Source: Pontibacillus yanchengensis Y32
GTDB taxonomy: Bacteria > Bacillota > Bacilli > Bacillales > BH030062
Direction of reading: 5' to 3'
Assembly: GCF_000770635.1 (NCBI RefSeq)
Contig: NZ_AVBF01000014.1
Span: 1 to 64,000, forward strand
Length of the DNA stretch: 64,000 bases
Shown: in pieces, positions 7,931 through 17,357 of the stretch
Layout: each line of letters starts with the position of its first letter
Numbering within the stretch: position 1 is the first letter of the stretch
Notes under the pieces: model-generated
Database searches by the model: none
What the model saw: only the letters and a program-made list of their open reading frames with translations
What the model was told of the DNA's origin: nothing
Program-made: the position numbers and the translations under genes

Positions 7931-8863
7931 ATGAATTATATTATTGAAACAAAACAACTTACAAAAACATACAAACAAGAATATGCAGCGAATGAGGTAA
8001 ACTTGCAAATACCTAAAGGATCTATTTACGGATTTCTCGGCCCTAATGGCGCTGGTAAAACAACGACCATCCGAATGCTACTTGGATTAATCAAACCAAC
8101 TTCTGGCCAAGTGTATATGTTTGGGAAACCACTAAAAAACCATCGATTAGAAATTTTGAGCAAGGTGGGATCATTGGTGGAAAATCCATCCTATTATGGT
8201 CATTTAAATGCCGTAGAAAATTTGGAAATATATCGGATTCTTTTACAAGCACCAAAAAATAGAATCCAGGAAGTTTTGGATGTTGTGGGATTATCATCCG
8301 CTTCAAACAAAAAGGTAAAGCAGTATTCTCTTGGAATGAAGCAACGACTTGGAATTGCGATTGCTTTGCTAGGAGATCCAGAGTTGCTCATTCTTGATGA
8401 ACCAACCAACGGACTAGATCCAGAAGGCATCCAAGAAATACGTACATTAATTCAACGGCTTGCTGAGGAAAGAGGAATCACCATACTTGTGTCCAGTCAT
8501 CTGTTAAGTGAGATAGATCAAATGGCAGACTATGTTGGCATTATTTCAAATGGTTCTCTTATCTTCCAAGACAAAATAGATATACTACGTAGAAAAGCCC
8601 AACCTAGGATTCGTTTCCAAGTAGATAAAAAGGATGCAGCATGGAATGTTATGTTAGCAGGTGGATATACATCGGATATTCAAGATGAATCGATTATTAT
8701 TTTTAACGTAGACAATGAAATAATTGCTTCTGTTATTGAGAAATTAGTAAGTCATAACATATCTATCTACCGGGTTGAGGAAGTTACCACATCACTTGAA
8801 GACATCTTCCTTCAAGTTGTAAAGGAGGGGGACCAACATGTTTCTTCGTCTGTTAAAGGCTGA
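7931..8863 (+). CDS. ABC transporter ATP-binding protein (BcrA/LanF type)
   Basis: This 310-residue ATPase has Walker A GPNGAGKTT, Q-loop region, signature YSLGMKQRL, Walker B LLILDEP and H-loop SSHLL, with a C-terminal extension of about 90 residues as in bacitracin and lantibiotic exporters. It energises the two permeases encoded next, whose genes overlap it. The ATG at 7931 is preferred over 7910 because AGAGGTGAT sits 5 bases upstream. Divergence from the two-component genes suggests a sense-and-export unit for a peptide antibiotic; this is inference from layout. Confidence 0.9.
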   Translation: MNYIIETKQLTKTYKQEYAANEVNLQIPKGSIYGFLGPNGAGKTTTIRMLLGLIKPTSGQVYMFGKPLKNHRLEILSKVGSLVENPSYYGHLNAVENLEIYRILLQAPKNRIQEVLDVVGLSSASNKKVKQYSLGMKQRLGIAIALLGDPELLILDEPTNGLDPEGIQEIRTLIQRLAEERGITILVSSHLLSEIDQMADYVGIISNGSLIFQDKIDILRRKAQPRIRFQVDKKDAAWNVMLAGGYTSDIQDESIIIFNVDNEIIASVIEKLVSHNISIYRVEEVTTSLEDIFLQVVKEGDQHVSSSVKG

Positions 8864-9554
8864 TCTCGTTAAGTGCAAGAGAAGTTGGATGTGGTTCTTG
8901 TTACTCCTAGGTCCAATTGGCATCGTAGGACTACAGGCGGTTAATTTTGGTTTGCGATATGATTACTTAACAGACGTATATGCTGATGATCTGTGGGAAG
9001 GCCTACTTTCAACGATCCAAATGTTTTCCCCACCCGTCATTTTATTAGGCATGGCTATTATTACATCCATGTTAGCTGGACTGGAACATGATACAAATGC
9101 CTGGAAACAACTTCTTGCCAATCCAATTCATAAACATGCTCTATATTGGTCCAAGTGTGTCATTGGCATTGGAATGTTGCTTGTATCTTGTTTAGTCCTT
9201 GCCATTGGAAGTCTCATTCTTGGATTAGCATTATCATTTGGAACGGACATTCCATGGGCAATCCTTATGAAAAGTAGCTTTTTGCCCTTTTTAGCCGCGT
9301 CTCCTTTTTTTATCCTTCAAATCTGGTTAGCAGTTACATTTAAAAACCAAAGTGTGGCCATAACAACTGGAGTTCTCGGAGCAGCCTGGTCTACTTATTC
9401 TAGTATGTTACCTATTTGGAACCCTGTATCTTGGCCTAGTTTATACAATGAGTATGGAATTCCACTCTTGAATGTAGGATTGGGACTAGGTTTAGCTCTC
9501 ATACTGGGGATGCTAAGCACTTTAGATTTCGTCAGAAAGGATGTTATGCATTGA
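8838..9554 (+). CDS. ABC-2 type permease (lantibiotic-immunity-like), first subunit
   Basis: This is a 238-residue protein with about six transmembrane helices, beginning MFLRLLKADLVKCKRSW as in LanE/LanG-type permeases. It overlaps the ATPase gene by 26 bases, and AAGGAGGGGG precedes the ATG. It shares its length, fold and N-terminal pattern with the next gene, with which it probably forms a heterodimeric channel. Substrate unknown. Confidence 0.82.
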   Translation: MFLRLLKADLVKCKRSWMWFLLLLGPIGIVGLQAVNFGLRYDYLTDVYADDLWEGLLSTIQMFSPPVILLGMAIITSMLAGLEHDTNAWKQLLANPIHKHALYWSKCVIGIGMLLVSCLVLAIGSLILGLALSFGTDIPWAILMKSSFLPFLAASPFFILQIWLAVTFKNQSVAITTGVLGAAWSTYSSMLPIWNPVSWPSLYNEYGIPLLNVGLGLGLALILGMLSTLDFVRKDVMH

Positions 9555-10273
9555 TCAGACTATTACGAGCAGAATTCATCAAAATAAAAAGAACCAAATT
9601 GTGGCAAACGATTCTATCAGTCCCACTTATCGCTGTGCTATTTGCCGTAATTAGTTTCACAACTTCTGATCAATCATCATGGATGAGACTGTATTATCAG
9701 TTATTCAATATGCATGGCATGCTTTTACTCCCACTAATGGCAGCCTTGACTGTTGCGTATTTATGTCGATTTGAACATGAACAAGATAATTGGAAGCAAT
9801 TTTTATCTCAACCATTAACGCGATGGCAAGTATATAATTGCAAATTCCTACTATCCATTATGGCTATTGGCACAATCCAAATTCTTATGTTCTTATCCTT
9901 CTTACTACTTGGAATTGTACTTGGCGTGGAGGGAGAGATTCCTTTTGAGATTCTCTTGAAAGGAGTATTCGGTGGTTGGGTAGCAACGCTGCCTCTGATT
10001 GCTCTTCAGTTATGGGTCTCTAGTGCTTGGAAAAGCTTCGCTGGTGCGATGACAATCAATGTGATATTCACTATCCCTGCCATCCTTATCGCACAATCAG
10101 GAGACTTCGGACCTTACTACCCTTGGGCTCAACCCTTTTTAGCTATGTTTCCACAACAAGATGCATCAAGTATGTTCTATGTCCCTTTTATTACGTTATT
10201 CGCTGTTATTGGTGGAAGCTTCCTTCTCTTTTATATAGCAGGCATTGTCCAATTTAATAGAAGAGCTTACTAA
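9551..10273 (+). CDS. ABC-2 type permease, second subunit
   Basis: This 240-residue permease is paralogous to the one before it (MIRLLRAEFIKIKRTKLW, FEHEQDNWKQFLSQPLTRWQ). It starts with TTG in a TTGA overlap with the preceding stop, a sign of translational coupling, and has about six helices. A conserved EHDTNAWKQ/EHEQDNWKQ stretch near residue 80 occurs in both subunits. Confidence 0.82.
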   Translation: MIRLLRAEFIKIKRTKLWQTILSVPLIAVLFAVISFTTSDQSSWMRLYYQLFNMHGMLLLPLMAALTVAYLCRFEHEQDNWKQFLSQPLTRWQVYNCKFLLSIMAIGTIQILMFLSFLLLGIVLGVEGEIPFEILLKGVFGGWVATLPLIALQLWVSSAWKSFAGAMTINVIFTIPAILIAQSGDFGPYYPWAQPFLAMFPQQDASSMFYVPFITLFAVIGGSFLLFYIAGIVQFNRRAY

Positions 10274-10278
10274 GTATG

Positions 10279-10318
10279 AATAAAGCCAGCTCTCTTCAAG
10301 TAAGAGGCTGGCTTTATT
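10279..10318. terminator. Bidirectional terminator
   Basis: The stem AATAAAGCCAGC with extension pairs with GCTGGCTTTATT. It lies 5 bases after the ABC operon and 5 bases from the end of the convergent carboxypeptidase gene, with T-rich flanks on both strands. Confidence 0.88.
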
Positions 10319-10323
10319 TTGAT

Positions 10324-11835
10324 TTATTGTATTGTAAACGTCATTTCTACTGGTTTCTCCATTTTCTTTCCTTTTGTAGATACAAGGTCCTTCACATATA
10401 ATGTGTACGTTTCACCAGATTGATAGTTAGCTTTCGGTGAAGTAATAAGGATACGTTTGTCATCTACATCCATTTGCGGATTTGTCACTATTTCCCCATC
10501 TTCATTCATAACATAAATATTTTCCTTCGAAACACTAGACTCATCAATTTCTGTGTTTAGTGTGATGTTCCATGTTTTATCTTGAGTTACATCTTTCTTT
10601 GAGTCTTTTTCTGTAAAATGAACAAGCTTATCAAAAATGTCTGCAGCTTGCTGATCTTGTAAACTACAAGCCTGACAATTTTGGTACCAACTATATAACT
10701 TGACTGATTCAGCCAACGTTAAATGATAGGATTCCTTCACGTTTTGCACTTGATCATACGGTGCAGCTTGATTGTTTGGTAAAATGTCCGTTTTTGCTTT
10801 TTGATCTACATAAACCGTTTCTTGTTCTGTATTTCTTTCTTTTTCAGTATGAATCTTAACCCCTTCATTTGCCATTGCTAATCCAGCATGTTTGTTGCGG
10901 ACCCAGGCTTCTTGAAATTTACTCGGATCAACATTCGTTTCTCCTGGATAAACAGCTAACTCTGGAGTAAGACCTGGTTGATCGAAATCTTGATTAATCC
11001 AATCTGTGTATCCCGCTCCTGAATGGGTATCCACCATCCTATAACCAGATGCTGTTGAGAATTTCGATGCTATTCTACGGTCTCTTGCCAAGTTTGATTG
11101 TTCCACATTAAAATTCCAATAAAGAATCTGCCCAGCAGTATGATATGCCAAAGTGATATCTGGATCCAAAATATAGGTGATATCTCTCATCACTTTTGCT
11201 TCTGGAGCTTGGAATGGGTGGTCCCCTTTATAGTTCTTCCAGCTAGGTGTTGGATTTGCAGCAATAACAGAATCCCATCCTGCTGGATATTGTCTGTTTA
11301 AATCAATCCCTTGGGCGTTTGCCTTCCATCGTTTAAAGTTACTGCTTCCATTATTCATGGAAATTAATTCGTTATGTACACTTTTAGGAAATGCATCCAA
11401 TCCAAATTGCTGTAACGTAACACCGTCCGGGTTTACCATTGGCACGAACCACATGGTCGTTTTATGTAATAAATCTTTCACATTATATCCACCTAGACTA
11501 CTATTCGTATTATAGGCTTGAGCGTATCGTTCCATCATTTTCATATTCAATGTTGTGGTAAGCCATTCACGGGCATGGTGAGAGCCATTATAAATAACAT
11601 TAGCATCTCCATAGCCAACCTTCACCAAATATAAATCACGTCCATATGGAGTGTCTCCGATATTATAGACTTCTATTAGGTCCTTAAATTGTTTATCTAG
11701 TGAATCTAAATCTTTCTCCATCATGTCATATGTATACGTATCGTTTGTTTGAACAATGTTTGCAAAAGCTTTACTCCCCATAAATGGTGCTAATAGCAAT
11801 CCTAAAAACATTATTCCTATACTAAGTTTCTTCAT
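10324..11835 (-). CDS. Secreted M14 zinc carboxypeptidase with C-terminal Ig-like domain
   Basis: This is a 503-residue exported enzyme with a signal peptide at about 1-25 and a Peptidase_M14 domain at about 30-335. Zinc ligands are His87 and Glu90 (SHHAREW) and His232 (AYHTAG); the catalytic glutamate is Glu292 (TPELAVYP). The C-terminal part (about 415-503) looks like an SbsA/Big_5 Ig-like domain. It should remove C-terminal residues from peptides, and wall-peptide substrates are possible. The ATG at 11835 is chosen because GGGAGGAAGGC precedes it directly; the longer ORF from 11874 has no site. Monocistronic. Confidence 0.87.
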   Translation of the reverse strand: MKKLSIGIMFLGLLLAPFMGSKAFANIVQTNDTYTYDMMEKDLDSLDKQFKDLIEVYNIGDTPYGRDLYLVKVGYGDANVIYNGSHHAREWLTTTLNMKMMERYAQAYNTNSSLGGYNVKDLLHKTTMWFVPMVNPDGVTLQQFGLDAFPKSVHNELISMNNGSSNFKRWKANAQGIDLNRQYPAGWDSVIAANPTPSWKNYKGDHPFQAPEAKVMRDITYILDPDITLAYHTAGQILYWNFNVEQSNLARDRRIASKFSTASGYRMVDTHSGAGYTDWINQDFDQPGLTPELAVYPGETNVDPSKFQEAWVRNKHAGLAMANEGVKIHTEKERNTEQETVYVDQKAKTDILPNNQAAPYDQVQNVKESYHLTLAESVKLYSWYQNCQACSLQDQQAADIFDKLVHFTEKDSKKDVTQDKTWNITLNTEIDESSVSKENIYVMNEDGEIVTNPQMDVDDKRILITSPKANYQSGETYTLYVKDLVSTKGKKMEKPVEMTFTIQ

Positions 11836-11952
11836 GCCTTCCTCCCTATTATTATGTATTTCCACTAGTCTCATAGAACCACTTACCGTCTATTAAACTA
11901 GTAGACTAGTTTAGTATATCCTTTTTCACCAATTTCAGGAACCACTAAACGA

Positions 11953-12135
11953 TTAATTACGTTTCCTTTGTTGCTTGTCCATTAATTTCTTCACTGTTTC
12001 CGTAGGAGTCCAACAATTGAATTGCCACTTGGGATTTGTCTCATATCCAAGCCTTTCGCAATAACGTTTCGTTCCAGAACTCGTTTTCTCTACCCGGTAA
12101 TGAATGCAAGTAGCACAACAATGAAAATCCTTCAA
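11953..12135 (-). CDS. Small cysteine-rich protein
   Basis: This 60-residue protein has a HCCATCIHY motif, then a distal YC and FNC, giving five cysteines and several aromatic residues. A small zinc- or metal-binding protein is likely. The TTG at 12135 is chosen because GGGAGG lies 6 bases before it. It looks like a conserved Bacillaceae protein of unknown role. It lies downstream of the terminator of the DUF456 gene. Confidence 0.55.
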   Translation of the reverse strand: MKDFHCCATCIHYRVEKTSSGTKRYCERLGYETNPKWQFNCWTPTETVKKLMDKQQRKRN

Positions 12136-12160
12136 TTTATCCCTCCCAGTTCGTATAAAC

Positions 12161-12186
12161 AAGAGACCCTATCAATAGGGTCTCTT
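12161..12186 (-). terminator. Terminator of the DUF456 gene
   Basis: The 11-bp stem AAGAGACCCTA/TAGGGTCTCTT with a TCAA loop overlaps the stop codon and is followed on the minus strand by a short U-rich stretch. Confidence 0.75.
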
Positions 12187-12670
12187 ACCAAATAAAGACA
12201 CTAATTACAAACCAAATAATAATAAACGTTTGAATAATAAGCTTGGCAATCGTCCCTCCAAGAAAACCTACCAAGGCACCTAAAGACGATCTAAATGCTT
12301 TTTCCACATCTTCTTTCTGTACCATTTCAGTAATAAACACCAACACAAATGGTACTACAATGACGCCAAATGGAGGGATGATAAAGGAGCCGACAATCAC
12401 TCCAACTGCGGCCATCCTCTCTCCCCACTTTGATCCGCCAAAACGCTTGACTGCTTTACTATTGATAATAATATCAGAAATAATTAGTAACACAGTCAAA
12501 ATAATCATCGTAATCCAGAACCAAATCGATAATTCATTGGGATTAATAAAGAATTGGTAGATTAACAGACTAACCCACAAAAATAACGGACTTGGTAAAA
12601 CGGGATAAATCAATCCGATATAACTAACGATAAATCCTGCAACAACCAGCACCCATAACAACATGTCCAT
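12185..12670 (-). CDS. DUF456 family membrane protein
   Basis: This 161-residue protein has about four to five hydrophobic segments and glycine-rich turns (GFLGGTIAKLIIQTF near the C-terminus) typical of DUF456, as in Bacillus YqgC. The function is unknown. GGGGGAAACAAG precedes the ATG. It follows pabBC with a 26-base gap on the same strand, so it is probably read as the last gene of that transcript. Confidence 0.75.
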   Translation of the reverse strand: MDMLLWVLVVAGFIVSYIGLIYPVLPSPLFLWVSLLIYQFFINPNELSIWFWITMIILTVLLIISDIIINSKAVKRFGGSKWGERMAAVGVIVGSFIIPPFGVIVVPFVLVFITEMVQKEDVEKAFRSSLGALVGFLGGTIAKLIIQTFIIIWFVISVFIW

Positions 12671-12696
12671 CTTGTTTCCCCCTTTCTTTCAATATA

Positions 12697-14433
12697 TTAG
12701 ATGAGATTGACCTTTAGCCAACCGCGTACTCCATTGATCATCCATATGGATTCTGCTTCATATACCTCATCTACCCTAATCACCTTTTCCTTCAACACAC
12801 CATTTTCCAGTAAATGTTCGCGGAAGGTACCTGCTAGTAGACCACTCGAGACAGGAGGTGTCACATACTCCCCGTCTTTTTCAACAACAAGGTTTCCTAT
12901 TGTGAATTCTGTTGCTTCATCCTTTTCATTCCATAACAAAACAGAAAATGCTCCCTCTGGTGCCTCACTCATCCTATCCTTGTACACATCCCTATTGGTC
13001 GTTTTATGATATAAAAATGGGTTCTCTGCGTTGATGGGAGATGTGCTTACGGCACACAAAACAGGTTCATTCATCATCTCTAATGGATGAGCCTCAGCAG
13101 CAATGGTGCCTTCTTTCGAAAGTAACAATCGAATCTTCCACTTGTTTACGGGGTGTCTCTCGGAAACGTTTCGTAATGATTCCGTCAACTTAGTTAAGTC
13201 GAGCTCAAAACCAAAATAATGGGCACTTTTTTGAAGTCTCTTTACATGCAATGAATAAAGAGGATAGGAACCATCCTTTAGCAACATACTTTCTAACAGT
13301 TCAAAAGACTGCCTTTTTTCTGTAAGCAACTTAGCCTTGGTTTGTAACTCCTCATACTCCCCTTCTGATGTGGAATCCCATGTAATACCTCCACCAGTTC
13401 CATACACGGCTTCATTTGTTTCATGATCAATCCAGACCGTTCGGATTGGTACGTTAAACACAGCATCGCGATTAGGAGTAATATACCCAATAGCTCCACA
13501 GTACACTTCTCTCGGGGATTGTTCTAATTGTTTGATATACTCCATCGTTCTAATTTTTGGTGCACCTGTAATAGACCCACACGGAAAGAGTGCTTTAAAC
13601 ACTTCATAAAATGGTATAGAGGGGTTGATGATTGCTTCAATCGTTGATGTCATTTGTAGAACTGTTGGATACCGTTCAATTTCAAATAATTTTGGCACGT
13701 TTACAGAACCCGGGATAGCTATCCTCCCTACATCATTTCGAAGCAAATCTACAATCATTAGATTTTCCGATCGATCCTTCTCTGAATGAAACAGCTTCTC
13801 GCCAAGTAGTTCATCTTCACTTGAGGAACGCCCTCTTTTCATCGTGCCTTTCATAGGTTTAGTGGTTAGCTTGTTTCCCTTCTTTTGAAAGAATAATTCT
13901 GGTGAAGCAGACAGTACTGAGAATTTCTCATGTTGAAGAAAAGCACTATAGGATGCGTCTTGATTTTGAACGAGCTGCTTATAGAAGGAATATGGGTCCC
14001 CTAGGAATGTGGACCGAAGTCTTGTTGTATAGTTGACCTGATACGTATTCCCTTCTTCAATGGCATGTTTAATCTGTTCGATTCCTTTATAATAGGAAGA
14101 ATAATCGGTTTCCTTACTCCATCCTGAGAGCTGATATTTCTCTTCAGGTATAGTAATATGCCTTCTCTCCGGTTCACGAAAGACCCCTAACCAGGCAAGT
14201 GGCAACTTATTTCCTTCGTTGACTATCATAGCTGAATCGAAGGCTGGTGCCGCTTCATAGGAAATATATCCGGCTATGTAATATCCTTCATCAATCCACT
14301 TTTCGATTTCTGAGAAGCATTGCTGTACATCCTTTATTGTAAAAGCCATGAACTCTTTTACTGGGTTCGAAAATTGTAATGACTGTGTCGTCTCTTCTTT
14401 AAATTCAAATTGCATAAATGGAGATTCATTCAT
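12697..14433 (-). CDS. pabB: Aminodeoxychorismate synthase component I fused to class IV lyase (PabBC)
   Basis: This 578-residue fusion has a chorismate-binding domain in residues about 100-345 (Lys195 in the KPMKGT motif, then DLLRNDVGRI, CGSITGAPK and GTGGGITWDS) and a class IV aminotransferase fold of the PabC kind in about 350-578. It would convert chorismate plus glutamine-derived ammonia to aminodeoxychorismate and then eliminate pyruvate to give p-aminobenzoate for folate. The glutamine amidotransferase pabA lies directly upstream with one base between the genes. Such fusions are known in Firmicutes. Confidence 0.92.
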   Translation of the reverse strand: MNESPFMQFEFKEETTQSLQFSNPVKEFMAFTIKDVQQCFSEIEKWIDEGYYIAGYISYEAAPAFDSAMIVNEGNKLPLAWLGVFREPERRHITIPEEKYQLSGWSKETDYSSYYKGIEQIKHAIEEGNTYQVNYTTRLRSTFLGDPYSFYKQLVQNQDASYSAFLQHEKFSVLSASPELFFQKKGNKLTTKPMKGTMKRGRSSSEDELLGEKLFHSEKDRSENLMIVDLLRNDVGRIAIPGSVNVPKLFEIERYPTVLQMTSTIEAIINPSIPFYEVFKALFPCGSITGAPKIRTMEYIKQLEQSPREVYCGAIGYITPNRDAVFNVPIRTVWIDHETNEAVYGTGGGITWDSTSEGEYEELQTKAKLLTEKRQSFELLESMLLKDGSYPLYSLHVKRLQKSAHYFGFELDLTKLTESLRNVSERHPVNKWKIRLLLSKEGTIAAEAHPLEMMNEPVLCAVSTSPINAENPFLYHKTTNRDVYKDRMSEAPEGAFSVLLWNEKDEATEFTIGNLVVEKDGEYVTPPVSSGLLAGTFREHLLENGVLKEKVIRVDEVYEAESIWMINGVRGWLKVNLI

Positions 14434-14434
14434 A

Positions 14435-15034
14435 TTATATCCCCACCGTTGTTGCTCTATATGTTGATGTCAATTCAATAAAATTTTGCAGCATTTTATA
14501 TCCGTGTGTACTTAAAATAGACTCAGGATGAAATTGCAATCCTTCAATAGGATAATCGTTATGGCGCACGCCCATAATAACACCATCATCTGTTTTGGCT
14601 GTAATGTGTAAGCACGAGGGCAAATTCTTTTCTTGAACAATTAACGAATGATACCTTGTAACATTTGTAGGCGTTGGCACCCCTTGATACACTATTTTCC
14701 CATCATGATGGATGGTGGTAACTTTTCCGTGCATAGGACTTGCCCCTTTTTGAATACTACCTCCAAAAGCTTCCACAATTAATTGATGGCCTAAACATAC
14801 CCCGAGTATTGGTATATCTCTATAAAATGTTTCCAGTACACTTCGACTAATACCAGTTTGATCCGGAGTGCCTGGACCGGGAGATAAAATGATACCATTT
14901 GGTTCCAACTGTTTAAGTTCTGATAATGTAACAGCATCATTTCGGTACACTGCGACATCTCCTACCATATCTTCTATATATTGAGCTAAGTTATATGTAA
15001 ATGAATCATAATTATCAATGATTACAATCATCAT
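14435..15034 (-). CDS. pabA: Aminodeoxychorismate synthase glutamine amidotransferase (PabA)
   Basis: This is a class I glutamine amidotransferase of about 199 residues with catalytic Cys80 (GVCLGHQ) and the His169/Glu171 pair (FHPES). It supplies ammonia to the PabB domain. In Bacillaceae the same subunit may also serve anthranilate synthase, but the neighbouring pabBC and the absence of trp genes favour p-aminobenzoate. The start is placed at the ATG at 15034, preceded by GGTGAAC; the adjacent ATG at 15031 is equally possible. Confidence 0.9.
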   Translation of the reverse strand: MMIVIIDNYDSFTYNLAQYIEDMVGDVAVYRNDAVTLSELKQLEPNGIILSPGPGTPDQTGISRSVLETFYRDIPILGVCLGHQLIVEAFGGSIQKGASPMHGKVTTIHHDGKIVYQGVPTPTNVTRYHSLIVQEKNLPSCLHITAKTDDGVIMGVRHNDYPIEGLQFHPESILSTHGYKMLQNFIELTSTYRATTVGI

Positions 15035-15205
15035 GTTCACCACGTCTTGTAAGTTGTTATTTAGTTTGTTCCTTTCTTATTATAGCTTGATTGCGTTAAA
15101 TAAGCCAAAGCAGAAATTTACAATATCCATCTTTTTTCTAAACATTCAAAATTATACATGGTACACTATTACTATTGTATGGAAATAGTTGGAGGTGTCC
15201 TATTA

Positions 15206-15637
15206 ATGAAACGTGTAGATGTTGCGTATTCTTTAATTTTTGATGAACCAAGCCAAAAAATACTGATGGTCCGAAACAAACGAGGCGATTCATATGATTA
15301 TTCTTTACCTGGTGGAGCTGTAGAAAAGGGTGAGACGCTGGAACAAGCTGCAATTCGGGAAGCTAAAGAGGAAACTGGATTTGATGTCACAGTAAGTAAT
15401 TTAATGTCTGTAAATGAATCATTCTTTCAACATAATGGGCATCATGCGATATTTTTTACGTTTCATGGAACAATCCAAGGCGGTGAGGTAACGATCACCA
15501 GACCACATGAAATTGAGGATGTCGTGTGGATGAATCTAGAAGAGGCAGATACTCACATGCCATTTTACAAAGATGGGATCAGTACATATATCAGGCAAAA
15601 CTATGCAATTCCATATATATTCCAAGGTGTGAACTAG
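15206..15637 (+). CDS. Nudix hydrolase
   Basis: This is a 143-residue protein with a complete Nudix box at residues 36-59 (GGAVEKGETLEQAAIREAKE, then EETGFD). It should hydrolyse a nucleoside diphosphate derivative; the substrate cannot be predicted. The ATG at 15206 is chosen because TTGGAGGTG lies just upstream, whereas the ORF from 15158 has no site. It is isolated, divergent from pabA. Confidence 0.87.
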   Translation: MKRVDVAYSLIFDEPSQKILMVRNKRGDSYDYSLPGGAVEKGETLEQAAIREAKEETGFDVTVSNLMSVNESFFQHNGHHAIFFTFHGTIQGGEVTITRPHEIEDVVWMNLEEADTHMPFYKDGISTYIRQNYAIPYIFQGVN

Positions 15638-15694
15638 TATAAAACAGTCCTTGTAAAGCAACCTATTCATGAAAGGAATAGGAGGTGAAGAAGG

Positions 15695-15880
15695 ATGGCC
15701 AATCGTAACCGTGCGCAAAAAAATGTAACAAAAGCAGCAAAAACATTTAAAGATGGCGCAGATGCTGTTTTCGATACCGTTCAAGGAGCTGCTGAAGCTA
15801 CCGAAAGTGCAGCAATGAACGCTGTAGATAAAACCACTGACGCTGTAAACAAAACGATAGAGAGAACCAAACGTAAATAA
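15695..15880 (+). CDS. Small amphipathic basic protein
   Basis: This 61-residue protein follows a very strong AGGAGGTGAAGA site. It is rich in alanine, threonine and lysine (AAKTFKDGADAVFDTVQGAA), predicted as one long amphipathic helix, with no cysteine and a basic C-terminus. It resembles stress- or spore-associated small proteins in composition, but no family is recognised. A dispersed repeat begins directly after its stop, and a terminator follows at 16130. Confidence 0.6.
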   Translation: MANRNRAQKNVTKAAKTFKDGADAVFDTVQGAAEATESAAMNAVDKTTDAVNKTIERTKRK

Positions 15881-15881
15881 G

Positions 15882-16087
15882 AAAAGCGCAAGCGCCCTGC
15901 TAGCGACGTACAAACTGCTGCCCACAGGACGTGGGTTGGTTCGATGTTGCTGCGTGACGCAGCGATTTTAATCGAACTTCCTCCGACTCCAGAGATAAAG
16001 GCAACACGGAGAGCGTAAGCGATCCGATGTTGACTTATCGTAAGGAGGTGCAGGAAGTTTGCTAGTCGCTGGGCGCTGGAGCTAGAC
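15882..16087 (+). repeat. Dispersed repeat, copy 2 (full length)
   Basis: This element of about 206 bp runs from AAAGCGCAAGCGCC to GGCGCTGGAGCTAGAC. It has internal hairpins GCTGCG-TGA-CGCAGC (15949-15963) and CCCAC/GTGGG, and a terminal pairing of AGCGCC with GGCGCT. It is closely similar over its whole length to copies at 23855-24061 and 52064-52291. It lies between a small gene and its terminator. Confidence 0.88.
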
Positions 16088-16129
16088 ACGTAAGCGTAAG
16101 AAATTTATGCTTTCTCATTCCGATAAAAC

Positions 16130-16161
16130 ACACGGCAGCGCACATCGCTGTCGTGTTTTCT
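16130..16161 (+). terminator. Intrinsic terminator downstream of the repeat
   Basis: ACACGGCAGCG/CGCTGTCGTGT (11-bp stem with one G-U pair) is followed by TTTTC. It probably belonged directly to the small gene before the repeat was inserted. Confidence 0.75.
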
Positions 16162-16214
16162 TATCCATTCAATGATATGATAGTACCATCTTAGAACTCG
16201 AAGGAGTGTCCACT

Positions 16215-17357
16215 ATGTTAATCCTCATGATTATACTTGCGTTATTTTGGGTGGTTGCTCTCTTCGATGCCTATATCGGCCTTCGTCGTATACCAAGACT
16301 AGAAACGCTCGCTTCCAAGCCTTCCAATGAAAAGATTTCCGTTATTATGGCTGCAAAAAATGAAGAAAATGCAATAGAGAAAAGTATCACATCATTAATG
16401 AAACAAACCTATCCTAATCTAGAATTGATTATTGTAAACGATCGTTCCACAGATGATACAGGGTTAATTGCCAACCGTTACGCAACATACGAAAATGTTA
16501 AGGTACATCATGTTGAGACACTTCCAGACGATTGGTTAGGAAAAAATCATGCCCTATACCAAGGTTACACCATAGCAACAGGGGATTATTTGATCTTCAC
16601 CGATGCTGATATTGAATATAAACCAAATATGATTGAGAAGACTTTTTCATTGCTCCTGCAAGAAAAAGCATCTCATGTAACGGTTGCACCAGACCTAGAA
16701 GCAAAAGGGATGTTGCTTAAGGGCTTCATTGCTTATTTTTTATTTGGTTTTGGCTTTTTCAAGCGTCCTTGGACAGCCAATAACGATACCTCGAGGAAGG
16801 GTGGAATGGGTGTAGGTGCATTTCAACTATTATCGAAAGAAGTGTATGAGTTAGTAGGTACCCATAAAGCTATGGCGAATAGACCAGATGATGACCTCTA
16901 CCTGGGCCAGCAAGTAAAGCAAAATGGACATAAACAACGACTCGTAACTGGTTTGAAGCATCTAAAAGTGGAGTGGTATCCAACCCTGAGAAATGCAATC
17001 AAGGGGTTAGAGAAGAACACGTTCGCAGGGCTCCACTATTCTTGGCTATTCGCTTTATTTGCCATAACAGGCACGCTCATCTCCCAGGTTCTCCCCTTCC
17101 TCGTCTTCTTTGTATTTGAAGGGATAACAAAATGGATTAGTCTTCTGGTAATAGTGCTTATTTATGCCTTACACAGTTTGACAACAAAGAAATTAACCAC
17201 TTATTCATTACCAATCGTAATCCTATTTCCTCTTCAGGCTCTTCTGTTTACCTTTACGATATCTAGAGCTGTTCTGCTAACCTACTACCAAGGTGGCATT
17301 ACATGGCGCGGTACCTTTTATCCTTTATCTTCCTTGAAGAAGCAGAAGCATCTATAG
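16215..17357 (+). CDS. Family 2 glycosyltransferase, membrane-bound
   Basis: This is a 380-residue protein with an N-terminal anchor (about 1-20), a GT2 catalytic domain (SVIMAAKNEENAI, VNDRSTDDT, a FTDADIEY DxD motif and RPDDDLYLG) and three to four C-terminal helices (about 275-360). The layout matches HpnB/CrtQ-type glycosyltransferases acting on lipids or carotenoids, but the acceptor is unknown. The ATG at 16215 follows GAAGGAGTG; the GTG at 16206 lies inside that site. Monocistronic with its own terminator. Confidence 0.8.
   Translation: MLILMIILALFWVVALFDAYIGLRRIPRLETLASKPSNEKISVIMAAKNEENAIEKSITSLMKQTYPNLELIIVNDRSTDDTGLIANRYATYENVKVHHVETLPDDWLGKNHALYQGYTIATGDYLIFTDADIEYKPNMIEKTFSLLLQEKASHVTVAPDLEAKGMLLKGFIAYFLFGFGFFKRPWTANNDTSRKGGMGVGAFQLLSKEVYELVGTHKAMANRPDDDLYLGQQVKQNGHKQRLVTGLKHLKVEWYPTLRNAIKGLEKNTFAGLHYSWLFALFAITGTLISQVLPFLVFFVFEGITKWISLLVIVLIYALHSLTTKKLTTYSLPIVILFPLQALLFTFTISRAVLLTYYQGGITWRGTFYPLSSLKKQKHL

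Noticed and set aside
15536-16089. Minus-strand ORFs over the Nudix end, small gene and repeat
   Set aside because: They run through several unrelated features and have no ribosome binding site.
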